From the NCBI GenBank assembly GCA_018136815.1, contig CM030941.1, forward strand, positions 3,925,559-3,989,558: a stretch of 64,000 nucleotides of DNA, read 5' to 3'. Below the pieces are notes generated by a model. That model was not told the DNA's origin, made no database searches, and worked only from the letters and a program-made list of their open reading frames with translations. Position 1 is the first letter of the stretch. Every line of letters starts with the position of its first letter. The translations under genes and the position numbers were made by a program. The stretch comes from Isochrysis galbana. Taxonomy: Eukaryota > Haptophyta > Isochrysidales > Isochrysidaceae. Below are positions 54,844-64,000 of the stretch, piece by piece.

Positions 54844-55369
54844 GCTGTTGCTTGCTCACCAATCTTCCCATCGTCTGTAGTATTTTGTACTCTACCTCCT
54901 TCTCCTCTAGATTCCACCGCTCCGCCCTCCAACAAGCTCCCTCTTTTCTATTTACTCTCTCTCCACCTCCTTATTCTCCCTCTCCCTCTCCCTCTCGTTC
55001 TCTATCTCCTCTCTCCCTCTCTCTCTTCTCCTCTCCCCCCCCCCCCAGGACAGAATCATTCCGCGTCGGCGTTCGGCGGCGTCTCCCCCTTCGGCCCACC
55101 CACTGAGTACTACTTACTTACTCATTCACTCACCTTCTTAGCTCTACTCACTTGTATTGCGAAGGAAGCCGCTTCACACCGCCCTCCCCCACCACCACAC
55201 ACCGGGTACAACTAGAGGTCTTTTGCGGGGTTTTAGGAAGGTTGAAAGAACGGGCTTGAAATAGTTCTGTGGAGGGCTCTTGCAACTGCTCCACAAAATG
55301 TAAAATCGCTTCTTGGTTCCAACAAGTAGTTGAAAGAGAGCGCGCGCACTGTTGGGCCCCTCCCGCGAG
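54842..55369. other. intergenic between CT array and Harbinger-type gene
   Basis: CT-rich to about 55045, with a C run at 55038-55049, then unique sequence. No terminal repeat of the Harbinger element was identified here. Confidence 0.4.
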
Positions 55370-56643
55370 ATGCCCACGCGCCCCTTCACAGTGCAAGAGG
55401 TGGAGGATGCTCGCCTCGCCCTAGCCCTGCAGGTGTGCATTGCGAGGTGGAGACGGCGCAGGCAGAGGGGATTGGACGGCTCGGGACTGCGCGCCACGGC
55501 GCGACCGCGTGCGATCGAGGCAGCGCTCCTCGTCTTTGCCGCAGAGCCGTTGGTGCGCGTCACGCGCTCGCGCATTGGGCCAGAGCGGCTGTCGCTCGCT
55601 CGGCTGGCGCGAGAGTCAGCGGCCGCGGGCGGCAGCGACGAGGTACTGATGCGTGACATTTACGCGCGCTTCGGTATCCGGCTGGCCGATCTGCCGCGAT
55701 TCATCGAAGCACTGCAGCTCCCGCCTGGCTTTCGGCTTCGCGGAGGGCATGTCTTCAGCGGAGAAGAGGCCGCTCTCATAACCCTGCGGCGCTTCAGGAC
55801 CGCAGGTGTGTGCATCACGTCACCTGTTTACACACTCTCTCTCCCTCTCCTCATCCCAACCTCGCCGTACACTTCTGTGCAGGGAGTGCGACTACGCTGT
55901 CTTGGGAGTGCGGGCGAAGCGAGGCGGCCATCTCGGAGGCGCACACGACCGTAGTGACCCACATTCACAATAAGTTCCCCCACCTGGTGGACTCGCGGAG
56001 TTTTTCATCGTTTGTCCCCTTGTTTTCACTTTTTGCCTCTGCGTTTCTTTCCGTGGGGGTCCCAGTGCCGAACCTCGTGGGGTTTGTTGATGGCAAGCTG
56101 TGGGAGACCGCACGGCCTGTGCGTGGTCAACAATTCTATTATTCAGGCCACAAGAGGTGTCATGGGGTGAAGATTCAGGGTCTAGTCTTCCCTAATGGCA
56201 TACAGCCTTGGCCTTTCGGCCCTGTGCACGGCTCACGACACGACTCCTTTTTGTGCCGGCAGTCGGGGTTGTTGCACATAATGCGTCTGTGCTGCGGTGC
56301 TGGCCAAACGTACTGCTTGTTCGGCGACTCGGCGTATCCACAATCGGCCTACCTTTACAGGATCTACCGCGGCGTGCTTGCACCATGGCAGGCTCATTTC
56401 AACAAAGCTATGAGCCCATTTCGGGTGAGCGTCGAGTGGGGGTTCGGCAAGATTGCCAAGCTGTGGCCGTGGATAGACGTTGGCAAAGCGCAGCAACCTT
56501 TGCGGCGTGACTTGGGAAACTACCTGCGCGTTGCAAATGTGTTCACTAACATGCACACCTGCTTGTACGGCTCCATCGTCAATGCCAAGTTTCACCTTCC
56601 CCCGCCTTCGTTAGAGGCTTACATGGCCGGCGGCCCGTACTAA
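55370..56643 (+). CDS. PIF/Harbinger-type transposase
   Basis: Exon 55370 to about 55807, a short intron with GTGTGT and GTGCAG ends (about 55808-55882), then an exon to 56643. The spliced frame is intact, about 400 aa. The N-terminus is helical (TVQEVEDARLALALQVCIAR, later LMRDIYARFGIRLADLPRFI), as in the DNA-contact part of this family. The DDE_Tnp_4 catalytic core is clear: VGFVDGKLWETARPV, FYYSGHKRCHGVKIQGLVFP, GDSAYPQSAYLYRIYRG and RVSVEWGFGKIAKLW supply the D, D and E positions. Harbinger elements typically encode this enzyme plus a Myb/SANT-like protein; a candidate partner lies 1.55 kb downstream, convergent. With catalytic residues intact it may be active or domesticated. Element ends were not found. 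Confidence 0.85.
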
Positions 56644-58197
56644 GGCTACGCATGTGATTGATACCAAGCTATATAAATATCTAGTAGCTGGTACCCAGGT
56701 ATCTAGATATTAGAGCTATCTATGTACATCTATAGCTCTGAACATCAAGGTAGCGCAGGGCTCGTATCTCGGGGTGCATTGTCCGAGAGTAAGTCAGAGA
56801 AAGAGCGAGAGAGATGGTCGGAGAAGGGGGGTGTAGGGGGAGAGAGGGGCAAGCAGAAGCAAGTACGAGAGAAAATCCATCTGGATAGTAGATTTCCTCT
56901 AGACCCTCACTCATATCTAGATAGGAGACATCGGGGGATGGAGGCGGTGAAGGACGAGGGGGACGCCCCCTCCTCCCTCCCTCCCTCTCCCTCTCTCCCT
57001 GCCTCAGTGTGGAGGCAACTTGTTCAGCGTGTGGCGTGTGGAGTCAACGTGCGTGTTCAGTGTGGCGTCACCTTAGTCAACTTGTTCAGGGTAGAGTCCA
57101 CATGTTCAGTGTGTGGGTGGTAGCATATATGCATACTGCCTGGGGCCCCACGTCGATGAATCTTCTCCAGAAGTGGATGGGGCAGTGCGTACGAAAGAGG
57201 CCGCCGCCTTAAGCCGCCGATTTCGTGCTCGCTTTGGATCCAAAGGGTGTTCTTGTCTCCACGTTTCGCTCGCTATGTTCCGTTGCTTCTTGTTCCGATT
57301 CTGACCTCTGGTCAGCCCAGGTCCCAGGTCTCTCTTTCCAGGTTCACCGCTCGACTTCAAACTATAACAATAGTTTTGTGACCACCGGATCGATATATGC
57401 GAAGGTAAGGAAGGGGCAAAATCGACGGTAGACGGTAGGCGCGGCGGGTAGAGGCAGAGGAAGAGGGAGGGATGGAATGGCGGTCTTAACCACCTCCGCC
57501 TCTGCGGAGGAAGGAGAAGGAGGAAGGAAGGCGATAGGACGAGAACGGGCTTGGGCGAGGACGAGCGCGAGGACGGGGTTGACATGGCGGCGTGGGTAGT
57601 TGGCGCAGGCGTCGAATAGCTCGTGCATTGATCATTGATTGCGTGCATGTGCTGAAGACAAGGAACTTGAAACATGAAAATGCGAAAACGTTATTTATTA
57701 GCTGCCGTCCTGAACAAATTAAAGATTAGAATTAGAATACTACCTCCGTTCCAAAACTCAGGACTCAGGATCCAGGGAAATGTCTCTAAGAGGGGGTTAC
57801 AATATGAAATTCGAATGATCGAGACATGTTGCGGGTACATTGGGGCGTATGCCAGATGCGATGGAAGAGAAGACAGCATGACGGAAACAAAAGAAATGAT
57901 GAGTTTTCATTTCATCAAGGTGCGAAAAGTTGCGCGCAGCGCGAACCGGCGCGGGTGGCTGGCTGCCGCGCTTTGGCCTCCTGGCCCTGAGGAGGCAAAG
58001 GAGTTGGTTCGAGAGAGTGCTCCATGAACACGCTTATAACATCACCTTGGCGTAGGCATTTGTTTGACACCAAGCGCCAAGCGCTGGGTGTTGGCAAAGA
58101 TTGTGGAGGTAGATGGTGGGAATGAGTGTATGATTTGCCGCACGGAGCGTTCGTTCTGACAATGAATAGAGTGCGTATGCTTGTCGCATTGGCTCAT
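56644..58197. other. region between convergent transposase and Myb-like genes
   Basis: Contains TATCTAGATA words (56690-56720), a tandem GTTCAGTGTG/GGAGTCAAC segment (57010-57115) and an AT-rich stretch (57665-57800). No gene recognised; likely the 3' regions or internal spacer of the Harbinger-type element. Confidence 0.4.
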
Positions 58198-58919
58198 CTA
58201 GGCGTAGCCGCATACTAATGACCTTACAAGAGCCATGATCTCTTCATCCGTCAGAGTCTGGTGCATTGACTGTGCCGCTGCGTTTTGTGATGTGCTCGCT
58301 GCGCGCTCGGCCTCCTTCTCGAGCGCACGGCGAGCTGCCTTGTCTGTTGCGCACTTCATAAGTGCTGCAACCTGCACGATGAGGTTGTCCAACTCGGTGT
58401 ACTTCTCGTTCTTGGTGTCCTCTGTATTCGTCGGGTGATCACACTCAATTGGCTCACGCTGCTCCTGGCCTTGGGTGAAGAGGTGCTTCGCCCCCTGTGA
58501 TTCACGCAGACGCGAATGGTAGGTAGGTGGGAGGGGGAACCCTCTGCGCTCGCTCGTCGCAGCGTCAGCCTCACTGTTATGCAATTTGGAACATGGGGGC
58601 AGGGACAGGCACTCACCGTGACCCACTTCTTCACGGAGGTCAACACAGACGCGTAGGGGGCAGGGAACTCGTCGAGGTGCCTGAACTCTGTGAAGGCCTC
58701 GTGCGCGAGCAGCTCGTGAAGGATGCCGTTGTGCTTGTTGGTCCAGATGTGCGCCTGCGTCAACCTTTGCCTGCCCCCGCCATCTCCGCCACCCACGCCG
58801 TCCTTGAAGGTCGAGAAAGCCTTGTCGCCCACGGACATGATCTGCGCGAGCAGCGCCACCTTCCTCTCCTCGGTCCAGTCCATCTTCTTCCTTCGCGACT
58901 CGTTCGTGGTATCCTGCAT
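58198..58919 (-). CDS. Myb/SANT-like protein, probable Harbinger partner
   Basis: Exons 58919-58617 and 58494-58198, phase 0 (GTGAGT donor, TCACAG acceptor), about 199 aa from the ATG at 58919. Residues 12-100 (MDWTEERKVALLAQIMSVGD, then HIWTNKHNGILHELLAHEAF, then FRHLDEFPAPYASVLTSVKK) have the Trp-spaced trihelix pattern of Myb/SANT-like domains found in Harbinger partner proteins, which bring the transposase to DNA. The C-terminus is helical and charged (RALEKEAERAASTSQNAAAQ). An even shorter 5' exon ending GCGATGGCG before GTGAGC near 59050 is possible, with the ATG at 58919 then being internal. Assignment of the partner role rests on position and domain style. Confidence 0.65.
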
Positions 58920-59572
58920 GCGTGGCAGGCGGCGGGAGCCATGAGCAATGCCACCACAAAGTGCGCGTGGGCACCTGCGCAGCTCCGCAATTCGGGAGAG
59001 CGCAGAGCGCCAGCGGCAGGGACGAGCGGCCAGCAGAGGAGCTCACCGCCATCGCTCAGGAGAAGAAAAAAGGCAAAAAAACCAGTGGCGCAAACCACCG
59101 GGGACTTTTCTTCGCGCCCGGGAGCGAAGATAAGAAAACTGGCTCCGCCGTTGTTTTTCTTTCGCGGTTCGTCGTTAAACCGAGATGAAACCCAAGTGAA
59201 ACCCCTACGACAACCCCCGATTCCTTCACTCGGATCACTCGTACTCACAGCTCCGACCACAACCTGGCATGGCACACTCCGGTCAGTCACAGCTTCTTAT
59301 AGTTACACGCTAGCATTATTGCTTTTGTTGTTGTGCAGAATGGTGAGTGGAATTTGGCCCCGAGACGATTAGCGCCCATACGTTGATGTCACGGCTTACG
59401 TGAACGATTGGCGACTAACCACGGGCCAATCGAAAGTGCACATCGGCGGTTCCGCGCGCCAAAACGAGTTGTTGGACTGCCATATACACCCAGCAGCACA
59501 CCTATGGGTGCAATCCGCCTCCTTGGAGAATGGTGCTCCACGCGGGGACGGACATGCGCGCCGTGCGTCGGG

Positions 59573-60869
59573 CTACACCGGCTTGTAGCATAACCTTCCT
59601 GATATTGTTGCTGTGTGCTTGGCCATTAGGTGTTCGCCCGCGGTGCAAGACTCATACTTGGCTTTCCCAGTGGCTTGGTCCCGGCATGTTGGGATACAAT
59701 CGACAACTGCGTCGGGATTGATGTTGCAAAAGTAGGCGATCGATCGTCGTGCAACTCGACCTGCTTGTTCCTATTGGGCAAATATGAAGGCAGCTGCACA
59801 AGTGAGGCGCACCTGGATCATGCGCTTGTTGCAGGCGAAATGCAAGCGTTCTTCGCACCACGTCGTGATACGGAGCATTATCGCATCGCCTGCGTGCGGC
59901 AGAGCGAGTAGTATCGCCTGTGTGCGGCAGAGCACCTGTGGCGGGTTGATGACTCGGTGGGGCGTAGAGAGCCACCGATCATTCGTCCAGCGTGCCATCA
60001 AGTCACCCAGGTTGATCACGAAGGCATCCTCCTCGCCGACGTTCACGTCGATCCACTCGCCATTTGTACCCATCACTTGTAGTCCCTCGGGCGAGTCGCC
60101 GCCCAGCCTCAAGATGGTCAGCGACCCATAGTCGGTGTGCATTGAAGCACGAACCTAGGAGAAGGCGTTCGCGCACACGTAAAATCTCGTCAGAATGCGC
60201 TGTGAACAGCATCACCTGAGCATGGGCCGCGCCGAACACCTGGCCTGGCTTTGCCTCCTGCGCCGGATAGTTGATCATCCGCACGACGTTTCGGTGCCGA
60301 TCAATGCGAGAGGCGAACCAGTCGGGCGGCAGGCCTAGTGCAATTGCGCAGACGTGGTAGAGCCGCAAGGAGAGCCGCTCGAGGTGGCGGTAATAGTCCT
60401 CTAGGTCGCGGCGTAAAGGCTCGGGGAAGGACTCGGGCCAGCGAACGGGCGGCACGTCCGCGCCGTCGGAAGGCCCGAGACAGATGTTGAACATCTCCTT
60501 GATGTCTCCAGGCGCGCAGCTCTCGCCGAGCGACGCCTCGAGGTTCTCGGTGCCCATGGCCTGGTAGCCGTAGGGGTAGTCGTGCGTCATCGCCGCACGT
60601 GCTTTGTCTTCAAGCGGTAGTCTGAACAGCGCATCCGCCGCCGTCCACGCGCGCTTGACCACGGAAGCAGGCACGCCGTGGTCCACGACAGTCGCGAAGC
60701 CCACCTCGCTGCACGCAGCGCCCCAAGCAGCCCCGGTGGCTCGCTGCGCGGCGTCGGACCCGGCACCGACGAACGGGGCGAGTGAGATGCGGGGGATCTC
60801 GCGCGCCGGCTCTGCACCCGCCCGCCCGCGCCGCTGAGCGAGCAGAGACGCCTCGGCGGCTGAGGCCAT
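59573..60869 (-). CDS. 2-oxoglutarate/Fe(II) dioxygenase, isopenicillin-N-synthase-like
   Basis: Exons 60869-60216, 60154-59936 and 59770-59573, all phase 0 (donors GTGATG and GTGCTC, acceptors CTCCTAG and CCAATAG), total 356 aa, the usual family size. The N-terminal DIOX_N part starts [17 protein letters not shown] and includes [20 protein letters not shown]. The catalytic domain has the metal triad in [15 protein letters not shown] (His, Asp) and [10 protein letters not shown] (His), and the 2-oxoglutarate motif [20 protein letters not shown] completed by exon 3. This superfamily oxidises small molecules (hormones, antibiotics, alkaloids); the substrate here cannot be told. The second intron contains an imperfect 28-bp tandem duplication around CTGCCGCACGCAGGCGAT. 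No GA tract lies 5' of this gene. Confidence 0.88.
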
Positions 60870-61738
60870 CGACGCGCCGACGCTCGCGCCGCCCGCAGAG
60901 GGACCGCCGGCCAACGGTCAACCCGTCCGAAACCAAAAAAAAATCACTCCATCTATTTCTATGAAGGGAGTCCTCCGGTAGCATTTATTTATTAAAAGCA
61001 TATCAAGCGTAATGAAACTCATCGTTGACTTTATCGCTCCCGCCGGTAATAAGGAGTGCTAAAAGCTAAAGGCTGAGTAGCTGTAGGAGTAGTGAAGACT
61101 CAATTCAGGCGATTCAGGCTATCTTGAATCTATTTTCTTTCTGCATCACTATCACATTGTCACGCACCGGCCTCTCTCCGTAGAGGGAACGGCATAATGG
61201 CACAACGTGCGTGCGTTACTTCTGACGCCACGTTTTCAGGGTAGCACTGAATAAAATGTCGGTGGGGGGCGGGGGGCGGGGGGGGAGCGCCTCACCGTTG
61301 GGGGGGAAACGCAGCGGTGAGAGCACGCAGGCAACCCATAGTTGGCGGAATACGGCTTCGGCATCACAGGCGAGCCCACAACACGCCCGATGGCTCGGAG
61401 GCACGTGGCCGAAGCTTCCTGCCGTCTCTGCTTGTCACCACAAGCACCGGCAACTCGAGCCGCCCGACGAGATGAGAGCGCGTACTCTCAACCCCTTGGC
61501 TCGCGCTGACCCGGAGGACCAATTGTGTTGCTGGACTATCCGAGTTGGCACTCATCGTTGTTGGATGCAATGTTACAGGGCTTGGGCGTCGGAGCCCTGG
61601 CCTTGAACAGCAAGCGCACGCTCATGGGTGTCGGAATGGCCAACTGGTGGCTGTGGGAGCGAGGTAGCTTGCCTTGGCTAGTCGGGAACCCCGTACTGCA
61701 ACGTGTGTGAGTGACTGCGAAACGGCCGCAGCGGCACT
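60870..61738. other. intergenic between dioxygenase and Psf1 genes
   Basis: AT-rich at 60930-61100. A GGGGCGGGGGG run lies at 61264-61286. Short frames on both strands (for example 61525-61710 plus) are not recognisable. Confidence 0.4.
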
Positions 61739-62594
61739 CTACAAGGAGTGTTCAAGCAAGCCTTGCCTGATGAGGTGCTCGATGTCTCCGCGCCGCAAGA
61801 CCGTGTGATCACCTCGTTTGAGCTCGAGCGCCTGCCCCGATTCGGGCCCGATGAACCTGATGGCGCGGGATGTGGCGTGCTTGCTTCTCAATGGCGAGAA
61901 GAGGCACGAGCTTCAGCATGCAGGAAGCTGGGGCGGGTCCTCGCTCGAGGAGGACATGACGTGTGAGGCTGTCGCCGCGCGGCGATCGTGTGCGGTAAGG
62001 TCGACAGGGGGAGAACTCACTGGCCTATGTCCTGCAACACGTTGACTCTGATGTACAGGTCCTCGGGCGGCTGGTAATCGCGCGTGAGCTCGAGATCGTA
62101 CGCCATTTGGAACTCTCCCAGCAGCTCGCTGAACCTGCGGAGGACGAGGCGGAGGCGGAGCCGAGCGAATCGACTGGGCTCATTCGCACGGTGCGGCACG
62201 CTCGTCGAATGAATCAGCCGCGCGGTGACGAGCGGCATGCAGCGCACCTCTCGGAGTATCGGACCTCATTGGGCGAGAGCATGGCCTTGTTCTCCTCGGG
62301 CAGTACTCCGGCGACGTCCCATCGTAGCGCCTCGATGCGCTCCATCCTGCACCGCAAGTAGGCGAGCAGGCATCGCTGCAGCCTGGCGAGCGTGAGCATG
62401 TAGACTCTGGGGCCGAGGAGAGCAGTGAGAGAGCCATCGAAGCCCTCTGCGAGCTGCAGCTGGCTTCCTCTGCGGTAGAGCTCGCTGATCTTGGAGACGA
62501 CGGTCGAGACCTTCTCGGGCTGGGCGGGAGGCAGCCACGCCGCCTTCTCCACCTCCCTCAGCAGCTCGACCGCTTCCTTGGTCCAAGTGTCCAT
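61739..62594 (-). CDS. PSF1: GINS complex subunit Psf1
   Basis: Three exons, 62594-62248, 62134-62021 and 61856-61739, phase 2 at both junctions, total 192 aa (human PSF1 is 196). GINS joins Cdc45 and Mcm2-7 in the replicative CMG helicase in the nucleus. Family-typical segments appear in order: TKEAVELLREVEKA at the start, LQRCLLAYLRCRMERIEALR and WDVAGVLPEENKAMLSPNE in the middle, FSELLGEFQMAYDLELTRDY and PPEDLYIRVNVLQDIGQ, then the B-domain end RRGDIEHLIRQGLLEHSL. The last piece is separated by an intron of about 165 bp whose junction restores Gln-Phe. The gene is divergent from the 63700 gene, with a shared CT/GA-rich region between. Confidence 0.93.
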
Positions 62595-62649
62595 CAGTGC
62601 CAGCCAGCCACCCACTCTCTCCCGCGCTTCCGCCACCCACACCCCACAG

Positions 62650-63470
<821 letters not shown>

Positions 63471-63699
63471 ACCACGAGGGAGAAGGCACGGGCGAGATGA
63501 GAGGGGAAAACAGGTCGGAGAGAAGAAGAGTGGGGTGGGAGATGAGAGAAGACTGAATGGAGAGAAGAAGGGAGTAGCAGAAGAGGAGAAGGGGGAGAGA
63601 TAGAGGATAAAGTCGGAGAAGCAGAGAAGAGAGTGGATGATGGAGCGGGGGGGTGGCGAGAGAGGGAAGTCAGCGAGAGAGGGAAGAGAGGAGGAGGAG

Positions 63700-64000
63700 A
63701 TGGCGCGAGCGGCCGAGGCGGTGCTGCTGAGCGAGGACCTTCTGGGCCGAGTGCTCGACCTGTGCAGATGCGGCCGCACTCCTCACCTCGACGTCCAAAC
63801 GCTCTGCACCGCTCGTCTCGTATGCTCTCTCTGGGAAGCCGTGGTGGCTCTCTCTCTCTCTCACGCTCACGCGCTCAGCCTGAGGCTCGCAACAGCTCCT
63901 GCTCTGGCTCGGCTGGTGCGCCGCGCAGGAGGGGGAAGCGGGATATGCGCGCGACACCTCCGACTCACTGGACCTTCCTCCAACGCTGACGGCGCGCTCG
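63700..64000 (+). CDS. F-box-like protein, start only
   Basis: Frame open from ATG at 63700 to the window edge, 100 codons. It begins MARAAEAVLLSEDLLGRVLD and continues LCRCGRTPHLDVQTLCTARL, then VCSLWEAVVAL. This hydrophobic spacing with the VCSLW block resembles an F-box followed by Leu-rich sequence. It fits an SCF substrate adaptor, but only the N-terminus is visible. Confidence 0.5.
   Translation, partial: MARAAEAVLLSEDLLGRVLDLCRCGRTPHLDVQTLCTARLVCSLWEAVVALSLSHAHALSLRLATAPALARLVRRAGGGSGICARHLRLTGPSSNADGAL

Noticed and set aside
58923-59388. Plus-strand frames near the Myb-like gene start
   Set aside because: Conflict with the spliced minus-strand model and show no domain character.
59771-59935. 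Direct read-through of dioxygenase exon 2 to the stop at 59771
   Set aside because: It would remove the RRSIAYF 2-oxoglutarate motif and C-terminus, which are restored exactly by splicing to 59770-59573.

Overview
The window is nuclear DNA from a GC-rich, intron-containing unicellular eukaryote. A microalga, perhaps haptophyte- or pelagophyte-like, would fit the single-domain voltage-gated cation channel, short GT-AG introns with GTGNG donors, TTAGGG-type telomere and heavy transposon load, but no marker here fixes the lineage.

The window is two contigs joined by a gap of exactly 100 N (37694-37793). The left contig (1-37693) carries a single-domain cation channel (121-1780 +), an F-box/BACK/FHA protein (8718-10824 -), a coiled-coil protein (16605-17970 -), an intronless ankyrin/protein kinase/RBR-like protein of 1503 aa (20320-24831 -), an unrecognised 897-aa protein (27489-30462 -) and an unrecognised gene cut off by the gap (36147-37693 +). 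The right contig starts with about 950 bp of CCCTAA telomere repeat, then CACTAA variants, and so looks like a true chromosome end. It carries an aspartyl/asparaginyl beta-hydroxylase (41527-43699 -), an SLC41/MgtE-type Mg2+ transporter (47985-48803 +), a proline-rich membrane protein (52076-54294 -), a Harbinger-type transposase and a Myb/SANT-like partner (55370-56643 + and 58198-58919 -), a 2OG-Fe(II) dioxygenase (59573-60869 -), GINS subunit Psf1 (61739-62594 -) and the start of an F-box-like gene (63700-64000 +).

Most multi-exon models were rebuilt by reading GT...AG boundaries and checking that phase is kept across every junction. For Psf1, the hydroxylase and the dioxygenase the joined exons match family motifs end to end.

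Between the genes is a dense nested repeat landscape: 5'-truncated LINE pieces (reverse transcriptase, zinc knuckle, shared 3' tail), a LINE ORF1-like ORF, hAT-like and piggyBac-like transposase remnants, a Ty3/gypsy RNase H remnant, an element of about 755 bp with a 17-bp target duplication, and hAT-type non-autonomous elements with perfect 8-bp target duplications. Long GA/CT tracts lie just 5' of most host genes but not of the intronless kinase gene, the dioxygenase or the transposon genes.
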